DNA of 64,000 nt from Aquabacter spiritensis (lineage in GTDB: Bacteria > Pseudomonadota > Alphaproteobacteria > Rhizobiales > Xanthobacteraceae), in NCBI RefSeq assembly GCF_004346185.1, contig NZ_SMAI01000014.1, positions 1 to 64,000 of the forward strand. The letters run 5' to 3'. Below are positions 53,064-61,299 of this stretch, piece by piece; position 1 is the first letter of the stretch, and every line of letters starts with the position of its first letter. Below the pieces are notes generated by a model that saw nothing but the letters and a program-made list of their open reading frames with translations, made no database searches and had not been told where the DNA came from. The position numbers were made by a program, and so were the translations under genes.

Positions 53064-53654
53064 ATGTCTAAGATTTTTGCGCGCGATCTGGACGAGGCAG
53101 GTGCTTACAAGCTCTTGACCGGCGTCGTCGTACCCCGTCCCATTGCCTGGATTTCAACCCGATCGAGGGCGGGGATTTCCAATCTGGCGCCGTTCAGCTG
53201 TTTCACTTTCGTGTCCTCGGACCCTCCGATGATCGGCGTCAATTGCGGATTGAGAGACGGGTCCCGCAAGGACACGGCGCGCAACATCGCCGAGACCGGG
53301 GAGTTCGTCGTAAACATCGTCGATGACGGGTTTCTCGAGAAGGTTCACGTGTCCGCGGCGGATTATTCGGCCGACGTGAGCGAGCTGGAGGTGCTGAACC
53401 TGGACTGCGCGCCGTCCGACAGCCTCGCCGTGCCGCGCATCCTGTCCTGCCCGATCAATCTGGAATGCACGCTGGACCGCATCATCCCATTTGGGCGCGC
53501 CGGGTCGGAATTCTTCGTCGGCGAGGTCAAACTGTTTCACATCAGGGATGGCCTGCTTGCGGATGGCAAGGTGGATTCGGAGCTTCTGCGGCCCCTCGGG
53601 CGGCTCGCCGGGCCGGTCTATGGCAAGCTGGGAGAGGTGATCCGCATGAAATAG
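53064..53654 (+). CDS. Flavin-reductase-like (FMN-binding split barrel) protein
   Basis: 196 aa. It opens YKLLTGVVVPRPIAWISTRS and has SNLAPFSCFTFVSSDPPMIGVNC and DTARNIAETGEFVVNIV, the classic FMN-binding split barrel of flavin-reductase-like proteins. It might reduce flavin for a monooxygenase or act on a substrate directly. The FAD monooxygenase at 47023 belongs to a type that normally needs no separate reductase, so a direct catabolic step is possible. It lies 64 nt after gntR. Confidence 0.87.
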   Translation: MSKIFARDLDEAGAYKLLTGVVVPRPIAWISTRSRAGISNLAPFSCFTFVSSDPPMIGVNCGLRDGSRKDTARNIAETGEFVVNIVDDGFLEKVHVSAADYSADVSELEVLNLDCAPSDSLAVPRILSCPINLECTLDRIIPFGRAGSEFFVGEVKLFHIRDGLLADGKVDSELLRPLGRLAGPVYGKLGEVIRMK

Positions 53655-53673
53655 GCCCGTTTAGGGCCCTTTT
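53654..53673 (+). terminator. Possible terminator after the flavin-reductase-like gene
   Basis: Short stem GGCCC (53654-53658) / GGGCC (53664-53668), then CTTTT, starting at the stop codon. The stem is only 5 bp. Confidence 0.4.
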
Positions 53674-53871
53674 ACCGGCTCGGTGGCGCGAGGGCGGCCG
53701 CAGCTTCGGCCGGCCATCTCGGACGAGAACATGACCGTCTCCGTGACGGGACAGGACGCGTCCCGGACCGCCAGCGATGCCAAGCACCCGGCCGTTCGGG
53801 CCGAGGAGTCACCTATTCTCGCCCAGGTTCATCTCCCACTGTGCACGGCGGGAGAGCGTGATGAAAAAATA

Positions 53872-53892
53872 TTATAAATCAATGATTTGTAA
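53872..53892 (-). terminator. AT-rich inverted repeat, possible terminator of the sulfatase operon
   Basis: TTATAAATCA (53872-53881), A, TGATTTGTAA (53883-53892): arms match at 9 of 10 positions. On the minus strand it is followed by TATTTTTT and lies 27 nt after the barrel-protein stop. Operator or integration site are alternatives. Confidence 0.4.
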
Positions 53893-53919
53893 AGATCACG
53901 CAACGCCGCTGCGGATCTC

Positions 53920-54765
53920 TCAAAACCGGTAGGTCGCTCCCAGAATGGGTCCTTGCATGAGAACATCGTAGAGGAAGTCGCCGTTTTGGTAGTCTACCGA
54001 CAGGGCGCGATAGCCGGCACGCAGCGCCAGATTTTCGTTCCACTGATAGTTCACGGTGCCGATGACCTGCCAGGTGAGGCGTGCGCCGAGGTCGAAGCCG
54101 CCCACGTCGCCCAGAAGGACCACGCTCCAGGGGCCGCCGAGCCGGGCCGAAACCCGCCCCGCCAAGATCGGATCGAGCCAGCTCTGAGACACGTCGTGCG
54201 CAATACCGGCGGGCGCCAGGCCCGGCCCGATGGTCAGGCGGTTGTCCAGGTTCCAAAACCTCAGGCCGGCGCCGGCATCGATGTCGAAGGTCTCCGATGC
54301 GTAGAGGCGATAGAGCACGTCGCCCTGGACCGTGAGGCTGCGCGATCGCACCGAGACGTCCGCGGCGAAGGGGCCGGGCATGGTCGTGCCGGGAGACACC
54401 TGGGTGAACATCACGTCGCCGATCACACTCCACCGGCCGGCGCGCATCTCCACGGCCCCCATCAGGCCGCCATCGAAATTCTTCAGCACGTCGCCGAACG
54501 ACAGGTCCACATTGGCCGCCGGCAGTGGTGGCAGGGTGGAGGTCGTGCCGCTCAGTCCGCTCGCCCACAGATAGAAGGTGCCGAAAAAGACCGGCGCGTC
54601 CCTGTCACTCCTCCCTGCGGGGGCAAACTGCGTGGCAGGAGGATCAAGATCGGCCGCCGTCGCGCAGGTGGCCAGGACCGCAGCGCAGGCTGCACCGGCC
54701 CAGATAACGCGCAGTGTCGCGGCAAGGTGGTGTGCGTCCGCACGGATGCGAGCTGCGATCGGCAT
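53920..54765 (-). CDS. Outer-membrane beta-barrel protein, unknown function
   Basis: 281 aa. A hydrophobic segment (AATLRVIWAGAACAAVLATCATAA) ending near residue 38 acts as signal peptide. The rest is alternating aromatic/polar strands (FFGTFYLWASGLSG; WSVIGDVMFTQVS; GLRFWNLDNRLTIGPG; LRAGYRALSVDYQNGDF) and the protein ends in Phe (GATYRF), the outer-membrane insertion signal. Its start overlaps the sulfatase stop (TGATG), so the two are coupled; it may be a pore for the sulfatase substrate or product. Confidence 0.8.
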   Translation of the reverse strand: MPIAARIRADAHHLAATLRVIWAGAACAAVLATCATAADLDPPATQFAPAGRSDRDAPVFFGTFYLWASGLSGTTSTLPPLPAANVDLSFGDVLKNFDGGLMGAVEMRAGRWSVIGDVMFTQVSPGTTMPGPFAADVSVRSRSLTVQGDVLYRLYASETFDIDAGAGLRFWNLDNRLTIGPGLAPAGIAHDVSQSWLDPILAGRVSARLGGPWSVVLLGDVGGFDLGARLTWQVIGTVNYQWNENLALRAGYRALSVDYQNGDFLYDVLMQGPILGATYRF

Positions 54766-56237
54766 CAATCGTCCCCCAGGCCCATCTCGTAGAGCGCGGC
54801 GCCGGGGGTGGCGAGCGGCGCGGAGAGGGTCGCCTTCAACGCTGCGGAATAGAAGAGCGGCGGCGCCATGGTGCGGGCGAGGCCGATGACCTTGTCCTGA
54901 AGCGCCTGCACCTTGGCGGGATGCTGCGCCGAGAGGTCGGTCTTCTCCGAAGGATCGGCGTCCAGGTCGAACAGCTCCACCTTGGGCGGCAGCACCACGT
55001 GCCAGACAAGTTTCCATTTCCCGTCGCGGACCGCACCTTGGGTGGGCTCCACATTGTAGACCACCTCGCCGCGGCCAATTTGGCCGGCGGAGAGTGCAGG
55101 CCACACATCCTGGCCATCGAGGGGCTTGGAGCGGGCGAGGTCGGCGCCGGCGAGCTTGGCCAGCGTGGGCAACATGTCCACTACGTGCATCACGCCGTCT
55201 GATTGGCCCGGCGCGATGCGTCCGGGCCAATTGGCGAGGGCCACCACGCGGATGCCGCCTTCATAGAGGGAGCCCTTGCCGTCGCGGTAAGGCGTATTGC
55301 TGGCTGGCAGGTCGCCTGCGACCGCGCCTTCGCCCACGAACATCTTGTTGCGCGTTCCGCCATTGTCGGAATGGAAGACGATCAGCGTGTCGCGGCGCAT
55401 GCCGCGCGCCTCCAGCGCCTGCACCACGTTGCCGATCTGATGGTCCATGGCGGTGATCATCGCCGCATATGCGCGCCGGGACGGGTCGGCGATGTGGCCG
55501 TAGAGGTCGAGATAGCTCTGCGGCGCCTGAAACGGCGTGTGGGGCGCCGTGAAGGCGAGGTAGAGGAACAGCGGCGTCTTCGGATCGTGGGCGCCAACGA
55601 GCCGCGCCGCTTCGGCACCGAACAGGTCGGTGTCGTAGCCCTCCTCCTTCACCAGTTCGTTGTCGCGATACCAGTCGGGGACGCCATGGGCTTCGTGCTT
55701 GAAGTGGTCGATCTCGCCCACCAGCGGACCATAGAAGCTGTCGAACCCGCGCTGCCGAGGCCAGTATGTCCTGTCCGCATGACCGAGGTGCCATTTGCCC
55801 ACCAGGGCGGTGCGGTAGCCCACCTCCTTCAGCGCCTGCGGCAGCAGGAACTCGTCGGTGGCGAGGCCATAGCTGGCACCGGAGGGAATGACGCCCACCT
55901 GCAGTCCGTAGCGCAGCGGGTAGCGCCCGGTCATGAGCGCGGCGCGGGTCGGAGTGCACAGGGGCTGCGTGTAGAATTGCGCGAGCCGCGCCCCGCCCGC
56001 CGCGAGCCTGTCGAGATGCGGGGTCTTGATATCCGAACCGTGAAAGCCGACATCGGCGAATCCGAGGTCGTCCGCGAGGATGTAGAGAATGTGCGGGCGC
56101 GGTGCGTCCGCCGCCCGCGCTCCGGGGGCGAGCAGAGACAAGCCGGCCACCGCGGCCAGGAAGCCGGCCCCGCCAGCGAGGACATCGCGCCGGCGTGGAA
56201 AAGCCGGGTCTGCGATGGTGTCATGTGCGTCGGTCAT
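54765..56237 (-). CDS. Arylsulfatase-type sulfatase (Tat-exported)
   Basis: 490 aa. A twin-Arg leader (PRRRDVLAGGAGFLAAVAG) precedes the alkaline-phosphatase-fold sulfatase: metal Asp pair in ILADDLGFADVGFHGSD (D56, D57), and the formylglycine motif CTPTRAALMTGRYP with C94 as the residue to be oxidised. GKWHLGH and HSDNGGTRNKMF supply further active-site residues. It hydrolyses a sulfate ester in the periplasm. The gene encoding its activating enzyme lies 12 nt upstream, so modification in the cytoplasm before Tat export is expected. Confidence 0.93.
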   Translation of the reverse strand: MTDAHDTIADPAFPRRRDVLAGGAGFLAAVAGLSLLAPGARAADAPRPHILYILADDLGFADVGFHGSDIKTPHLDRLAAGGARLAQFYTQPLCTPTRAALMTGRYPLRYGLQVGVIPSGASYGLATDEFLLPQALKEVGYRTALVGKWHLGHADRTYWPRQRGFDSFYGPLVGEIDHFKHEAHGVPDWYRDNELVKEEGYDTDLFGAEAARLVGAHDPKTPLFLYLAFTAPHTPFQAPQSYLDLYGHIADPSRRAYAAMITAMDHQIGNVVQALEARGMRRDTLIVFHSDNGGTRNKMFVGEGAVAGDLPASNTPYRDGKGSLYEGGIRVVALANWPGRIAPGQSDGVMHVVDMLPTLAKLAGADLARSKPLDGQDVWPALSAGQIGRGEVVYNVEPTQGAVRDGKWKLVWHVVLPPKVELFDLDADPSEKTDLSAQHPAKVQALQDKVIGLARTMAPPLFYSAALKATLSAPLATPGAALYEMGLGDD

Positions 56238-56249
56238 GGAGGGTCCTCG

Positions 56250-57233
56250 TCAGGGGCAGACACGGCGGACACATCGGAATCCGATATGCACAGAGCCCGT
56301 GTCGATGGTCTGCGGCTGGCGGGCGGCGGGGCGGTAGCGCCGGCAAGAGTTGGGCGCGCACAGATGCGAGCCGCCCTTCAACACCTTGCGCGGCAGGGGA
56401 CGGCCTGGCCCGTCTGGGTCGAGGCTCTCCTCCGGGCTACCCGCACGGGGAGCGCGGGGCAGGCAGCATGGTTTGGCTGAGGGTGCCGCGTGGCGGGGCC
56501 GGAACCAGTCGTCCGTCCATTCCCACACGTTGCCGATCATGTCGAAGAGACCGTAGCCATTCGGCGGGAAGGCGTCGACCGGCGATGTGCCCTTATAGCC
56601 GTCGAGGGCCAGGTTCTCTTGCGGAAAACGACCCTGCCACGTATTGGCCAGATGCACGCCCCCCGGCGCCAATTCGTTGCCCCAGGCAAACGCTGCGCCC
56701 TTTAGGCCGCCGCGCGCGGCAAATTCCCATTCCGCCTCGGTGGGGAGCGCCTTGCCACGCCAGCGCGCATAGGCGGCGGCATCGGCGTGGCAGACATGGA
56801 CCACAGGGTGGTCGTCCAGCCCCTCGAGATCGCTGTCCGGCCCCTGCGGGTGGCGCCAGCTGGCACCGGTCACGAACTGCCACCAGCGTGTCCAGTCCTG
56901 CGGATCGCCCGGCCCTCCGGAGGGGGCGAACACAAGGGAGCCGGCCACCAGAAGGCGTGGATCGGCGTTGGGATAGTCCGCCGCGTTTGGGATCTGCTCG
57001 GCCAGCGTGACGTGGCCGGTCGCCGCGACGAACGCGGCAAAATCTCGGTTGGTGACGGGCGTGCGGTCGATGAAGAAACCGTCCACGCGGACCGCATGAG
57101 CAGGGGCCTCTTCAGGGTAGTGCGCGTCCGAGCCCATGAGAAAATGCCCGCCGGCAAGCCACACCATGTCGTCGGCCCGGCCAGGTTCCGTCACCATAGA
57201 AAGGGACGTGACGAGATTCCCCAGCCCGCGCAT
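56250..57233 (-). CDS. Formylglycine-generating enzyme (sulfatase activator)
   Basis: 327 aa. FGE-sulfatase fold: MVWLAGGHFLMGSD, DGFFIDRTPVTNRDFAAFV, GKALPTEAEWEFAARGG, GNVWEWTDDWF. The copper/redox Cys pair is GGSHLCAPNSCRRYRP (two Cys five residues apart), as in active bacterial FGEs. It converts the Cys of the neighbouring sulfatase's CTPTR motif to formylglycine. ATG 57233 is taken; a TTG at 57266 with GAGG upstream is the alternative. Confidence 0.92.
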   Translation of the reverse strand: MRGLGNLVTSLSMVTEPGRADDMVWLAGGHFLMGSDAHYPEEAPAHAVRVDGFFIDRTPVTNRDFAAFVAATGHVTLAEQIPNAADYPNADPRLLVAGSLVFAPSGGPGDPQDWTRWWQFVTGASWRHPQGPDSDLEGLDDHPVVHVCHADAAAYARWRGKALPTEAEWEFAARGGLKGAAFAWGNELAPGGVHLANTWQGRFPQENLALDGYKGTSPVDAFPPNGYGLFDMIGNVWEWTDDWFRPRHAAPSAKPCCLPRAPRAGSPEESLDPDGPGRPLPRKVLKGGSHLCAPNSCRRYRPAARQPQTIDTGSVHIGFRCVRRVCP

Positions 57234-57386
57234 CGCGTCTACTTTCGTCTCCTGACCTCTGGCCAATTCGGCAGCCTCGAACCACGGGCCCCGGCCACCG
57301 CCAAGGGTCTCGGTTTAGCCGGAGGCCTAAGGGACCCTCAATTGCCATTTGGCGCCAAACGAGCAGCGGCCCGTGCGCAGCGCGGC

Positions 57387-58430
57387 TCAACGGGCCTCGG
57401 TCAATTCGCCGTGAATGGCAACGCGGAAGGCGCGGGGCGTGCGGCCTTCCCACCGCCGAAATGCGCGGATGAAGTGTGACGGATGCCCATAGCCAAGGGT
57501 CCGGGCGACCGAGCCGATGGACAGTGTGTCCCCGGTAAGGTGAAGCCGAGCCTGGGCATGGCGCCACGTATCCACTTCCCTCTCGAAAGACGTGTCGAGC
57601 CCGGACAGGCGCCGCTGCAGGGTCCGCGGCGACACGCCCAGGCTGCGGGCCGTATCGACGAGGGAGAGCGCCCCGCTCATGGCGGCGCTCGCGACCAGGC
57701 GATGGATCATGGCAAGCAGGGCGGCATCGTCGCGCCATATCCCCTGGTCAAGCCCAGCCGCGGCGGACCGCGGGCCGGGGTCGAAAGGCGTCGCGGCGTC
57801 GAACAGAAGGCTGGGCCGATCGAGCCACGCCGCGTCGAAGGTCAGGGCGATCCCGTCGCCCGAACCGAAGGTCACGCGCGCGCCGAGCTTGTCTTCGTAG
57901 ACGCGCGCAGGCCCTTGACGACGATGGGGAAAGTGGACGCCCGCCTGCTCCGATCCGATTCCTGCGATCCGCGTGACGGCTCGGAGCATGAAGGCTGCGA
58001 TACCCTCGTTGAGCACGCGGGCGTGCTCGCGATCGCTGTCCGAGAAGCTGTGGCGCCACGAGGCCGTTCCGTTGCGTTCCTCCAGCCGGAGCGCGACGCC
58101 GCCCTGCAGGTCGGGCATCTGCCTCGAGAGTGCGACAAGGCATTCGCGCAGCGTGCGTCCCGAGAAGAGCGCCCATCCGGCGGCGCCCAGCTGACGCGGG
58201 TTGGCCGCTGCCGCGAGATCCAGGCCGACGGTGGGCTCCCCGCTGCGCCGCGCGAATTGCCGCAAAAGACTGCATAGCTGGCCCCGAGCCACGACATCGG
58301 CGCCGACAAACCGCTCGTCGGTGGCCAGTCCTGCTTGGGCCAGAAGGGGCACGAGCGCGACGCCCCGCTCTTCGGCGACGCCGGGCAGCATGTGCAACAG
58401 CGAGAGGCGAACCGGGTTGCCGTCCCACAT
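57387..58430 (-). CDS. AraC-family transcriptional regulator (OruR/ArgR type)
   Basis: 347 aa. An N-terminal Arabinose_bd-like domain (about 10-200; LCSLLRQFARRSGEPTVGLDLA) is followed by a DNA-binding domain with two helix-turn-helix units: DTARSLGVSPRTLQRRLSGLDTSFE and SIGSVARTLGYGHPSHFIRAFRRWEG. It reads toward the sulfatase operon 120 bp away and is the likely activator of that operon. Confidence 0.9.
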   Translation of the reverse strand: MWDGNPVRLSLLHMLPGVAEERGVALVPLLAQAGLATDERFVGADVVARGQLCSLLRQFARRSGEPTVGLDLAAAANPRQLGAAGWALFSGRTLRECLVALSRQMPDLQGGVALRLEERNGTASWRHSFSDSDREHARVLNEGIAAFMLRAVTRIAGIGSEQAGVHFPHRRQGPARVYEDKLGARVTFGSGDGIALTFDAAWLDRPSLLFDAATPFDPGPRSAAAGLDQGIWRDDAALLAMIHRLVASAAMSGALSLVDTARSLGVSPRTLQRRLSGLDTSFEREVDTWRHAQARLHLTGDTLSIGSVARTLGYGHPSHFIRAFRRWEGRTPRAFRVAIHGELTEAR

Positions 58431-58501
58431 CGAACTGTCGCTACCGCTTGTCCGGAAGCAAGGCAGCCTGCCATCCGGTAGGTTGAAGTCTACCCGGCAT
58501 A

Positions 58502-58990
58502 TCAGGGCTGTGTGGTGAGGCGGTCAAGCTGGACGAGAAGACGCCGCCCTTGCTCGGTCTGCACACTGAGGTGGCCCTCAAGCCCCGCGATCAGGCCTTT
58601 ATGGGCCGGGATCAGATTGGACAAGCGCCGCGCCCGAATGTCCGTTTCAGGCGAAGCGCCAAAGGCGGAAACTGGTCCGACACCTCCTATCAAAGCGTCA
58701 TCCATTGCCCAATCCCAACGTTGATCGATCACGACGGCCGGCTTGTCGCCCGCCTGCCGGGCGCCGGCCTGGAGATAGCAATAGGCGAGCGTGGTGCCGG
58801 ACAGGTCACCGACGAAATGGCCATCCTTAAGGGTCATCATCACCCTGTCGCCGTTTTTGACTCGGTTCAGATGAAGGGTTCGGACGTGACCGCGCCGCCG
58901 GAGCATTCCGACCTCGACGGTCGAGGCGTCTTTACGGCGATCGCGCTTTATTGGGCAGCCGATGCCCGGTATGGGGTGAGTCCCGGGCAT
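58502..58990 (-). CDS. Hypothetical protein, uncertain
   Basis: 162 aa, not recognised. The second half (GDKPAVVIDQRWDWAMDD to GLEGHLSVQTEQGRRLLVQL) reads like a soluble protein; the first 28 residues look non-coding, so a later start is likely, for example near residue 29 or 50. It follows the VOC gene by 48 nt on the same strand. An antisense frame also stays open here, so confidence is low. Confidence 0.35.
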   Translation of the reverse strand: MPGTHPIPGIGCPIKRDRRKDASTVEVGMLRRRGHVRTLHLNRVKNGDRVMMTLKDGHFVGDLSGTTLAYCYLQAGARQAGDKPAVVIDQRWDWAMDDALIGGVGPVSAFGASPETDIRARRLSNLIPAHKGLIAGLEGHLSVQTEQGRRLLVQLDRLTTQP

Positions 58991-59038
58991 CTCGTGAAGG
59001 CGAGAGCAGTAGAATCTTCGCCTGCGATCGTGTCGGCG

Positions 59039-59635
59039 TCACACCGGCAGGTGCAGGTCGCCCGGCACATCCGGCCGGAACTCGCCGGCACGGGTACGCT
59101 GGTGCAATTCAGCCACCGACATGCCGGCCTTGCGGGCCGCAATCATCTTGGGCGGGTCGCACTCCTCGCCGATCGGGTTGCGCACGAATTCCGGCGAGGT
59201 CCGGGTCCATTCGCTGGACAGGTTCCAGTTTCCGAAATTGTCGCACTGCAGCTCGACGCTGTTACCGTCGGGATCTTCGTAGTAAAATGAAGTTGTCAAT
59301 CCATGGTCGAGGCAGGCATGGGGCAGGATCCCGGCCTCTGCCAGACGCGTGTAGTTCGCCAGCAGCGCATCGAGGGTCGTGAACTCGAACGCCATGTGGT
59401 GCAATCCGGCATGGTGGAGCTTGTCGGGGTCGTTGCGGATCGCCGGCGTGTGCAGCAGTGCGATCCGATGGTTCGCGGCATCGTTGGTCGTCCACGCGCC
59501 GCCGTCGAACTTAAAATTCGGCACGCAGCCGACGACATCCTTGTACCAAGCCAGCATCTCCTCCAGCCGCGTCGTCTTCATCGTGACATGATGCAGAATT
59601 GGCCGTTCCTGGATTTCCTTCACGTTCTTCATCAT
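59039..59635 (-). CDS. Extradiol-dioxygenase-like VOC protein
   Basis: 198 aa, two VOC modules. The iron ligands of extradiol dioxygenases can be read off: His in ILHHVTMKT, His in LHHAGLHHMAFEF and Glu in GNSVELQCDNFG, with TSFYYEDPDGN before the last. The short size fits a biphenyldiol/catechol-dioxygenase-like type I VOC enzyme. GGAGG precedes two adjacent ATGs (59635, 59632); the second has better spacing. It is downstream of a dehydrogenase/SnoaL fusion by 129 nt, in a set with a LIV-type importer. Confidence 0.85.
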   Translation of the reverse strand: MMKNVKEIQERPILHHVTMKTTRLEEMLAWYKDVVGCVPNFKFDGGAWTTNDAANHRIALLHTPAIRNDPDKLHHAGLHHMAFEFTTLDALLANYTRLAEAGILPHACLDHGLTTSFYYEDPDGNSVELQCDNFGNWNLSSEWTRTSPEFVRNPIGEECDPPKMIAARKAGMSVAELHQRTRAGEFRPDVPGDLHLPV

Positions 59636-59764
59636 TTCCTCCCCGTGGTCAGATTTGACTTACGTAAATGAGCGCCGGAAAGTGTCCTTTGCTCCGGGCA
59701 CTGCATGCCAATCGGCCCCCGCCGCGCCATTTCCACCTGCCGCGACACGGGTCACGGCCAGCGA

Positions 59765-60976
59765 TCATCCCCTAGGCGCCGATTGCACGCAGATCAGCCG
59801 CCAGCGCCCCGATGCCCGCGACCAGACTGCCAGCGCCCGCGACTCGATCTGCTTCGGCGTTCCATTGACAAGGATGTCGATGCTCAGGCGGTTCAGCACG
59901 AGCGCGGCATCGCCCGAAACCTGAATGCTCTGCTCGCTGCGGGCGATATGCCGATAACGGAAATGCCCGCTGGCGAAACCGGCGAGATAGCTTTCCTTGC
60001 TGTCCGTGCCGCCGCTGGAATGAATGTAGCGGAGCGCCGGGTCGAGCAGGCGGTCGAGCTTCGCGGTGTCGCTGGCCAGCATCGCGGCATAGCGCTCGTC
60101 CTCCAGCGCCGCGATGGTGACGACCGGCTCCTGAGCGGGGAGCGCGGCGAGCGCGCTCATGTCCCGCCCACCCCAGCCGGCGGCCTCCGCCTCGGCCAGA
60201 CGCGACCGGTTCAGCGCGGCGAGCGGCATCGCCAATCCCTGCGCCGCGGCAAGCTCCAGCACCATGTCCAGATCCTTGCTGATCAGGTGGACCGTCGCGG
60301 CCGGGGTCCAATCCTGCGTTTTCAGCTTTTCCACTTTCGACGCGATATAGGGTGAGGCTGCGGCGCTCCCCGCGATCAGTTCGATGGCGGCGGTGCGGTC
60401 GAGCCCCGCCCCCTCGGCCAGATGCAGCGCCTCAGCCAGCGCTCCGTTGATCGCCGCGACCAGGGAGTTGACGATCAGCTTGGCGGCCCGCGCTTCTTCC
60501 GCCGGACCGAGCCAGGTGACGCGGCTGCCCAGGACATCGAGGATCGGCCGCTGCGCCTCGAAGACATCGCGCGCGCCCGAGATGAACAGGCTCAGGGCGC
60601 CGTCGGCCGCCAGTCCGGTGCTGCCGGAGACCGGGGCTCGCAAATAGGCCACGCCGGCCTTCTCCAGCACATCCGCCCCTCGTGCCGAGGCGCCCGGCGA
60701 CAGCGTGCTCATCTCGATCAACGTCATTCCGGGCCGCAGCGCGGGGGACATCTCGGCGAGCATCGCCAGAAAGGCGGCGTCATCGGAGATGGTGGAGATC
60801 AGAACCTCCACGCCGGCCGCAAGATCTGCCAGCGAAGCCGCTGCGGGCAAACCGCAGCCAGCGGCTCGGGCCGGGTCGATGTCGTAGTTCATGACGGGCC
60901 AACCTGCCGCCGCCAGACGCGGCGCCATAACCGAACCCATATGGCCCAGCCCGATCCAGCCGACCCGCGGCCTCAT
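59765..60976 (-). CDS. 3-Hydroxyisobutyrate-dehydrogenase-like enzyme fused to a SnoaL/NTF2-like domain
   Basis: 403 aa. Residues 1-285 are a beta-hydroxyacid dehydrogenase: GWIGLGHMGSVMAPRLAAAGW (NAD(P) site), substrate loop APVSGSTGLAADGALSLFISG, and catalytic Lys in AKLIVNSLVAAINGALAEAL. Residues 290-403 are a separate SnoaL/DUF4440 cone (VTIAALEDERYAAMLASDTAKLDRLLDPALRYIHSSGG to ALAVWSRASGRWRLICVQSAP). The dehydrogenase part alone has full family length, so this is a true fusion. The domain may bind the substrate or drive dimerisation. It overlaps the YciI gene by 4 nt. Confidence 0.87.
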   Translation of the reverse strand: MRPRVGWIGLGHMGSVMAPRLAAAGWPVMNYDIDPARAAGCGLPAAASLADLAAGVEVLISTISDDAAFLAMLAEMSPALRPGMTLIEMSTLSPGASARGADVLEKAGVAYLRAPVSGSTGLAADGALSLFISGARDVFEAQRPILDVLGSRVTWLGPAEEARAAKLIVNSLVAAINGALAEALHLAEGAGLDRTAAIELIAGSAAASPYIASKVEKLKTQDWTPAATVHLISKDLDMVLELAAAQGLAMPLAALNRSRLAEAEAAGWGGRDMSALAALPAQEPVVTIAALEDERYAAMLASDTAKLDRLLDPALRYIHSSGGTDSKESYLAGFASGHFRYRHIARSEQSIQVSGDAALVLNRLSIDILVNGTPKQIESRALAVWSRASGRWRLICVQSAPRG

Positions 60977-61290
60977 GACTGTGCGCCGTCATGGCTGCCG
61001 GGGCCGAGCCGATCGTCCCAGCGCTTCTTGAATACGGTGATGCTGATGGTCCCCCAGACCCCGGCCTTGTTGAAGGGATCGCCATGGTTGAAGGCCTCGG
61101 CCGTGGCGCGATCCGGGGCCTCGATCACGAACATGCTGCCGACAGCCGTCTCGCCATCGTCGGCAAGAAGCGGCCCGGCCACCACCAGTCGCACGGTGGC
61201 GGCCTTCAGATAGTCCTGGTGGGCCTGAAAGTGCTGCGCCCGCATTGCGCTGCGATCGCCGCCGTCGAGGCAGTGAATGCTGTAGAGCAT
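60973..61290 (-). CDS. YciI-like (YCII) protein
   Basis: 105 aa. The YCII dimeric alpha-beta barrel pattern is clear: MLYSIHCLDGG, RAQHFQAHQDYLK, VVAGPLLADDG, GSMFVIEAPDRATAEAFNHGDPFNKAGVW. The His-Asp couple (AHQDYL, HGDPF) is the usual active-site feature; related proteins are chlorohydroquinone/muconolactone-like enzymes or of unknown role. It lies 9 nt after livF and overlaps the dehydrogenase fusion. Confidence 0.87.
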   Translation of the reverse strand: MLYSIHCLDGGDRSAMRAQHFQAHQDYLKAATVRLVVAGPLLADDGETAVGSMFVIEAPDRATAEAFNHGDPFNKAGVWGTISITVFKKRWDDRLGPGSHDGAQS

Positions 61291-61299
61291 GGTCTCTCC

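Noticed and set aside
58550-59290. Long plus-strand reading frame of 246 codons
   Set aside because: It overlaps antisense the VOC gene, whose iron ligands are clear, so it is a shadow frame; high GC keeps antisense frames open.
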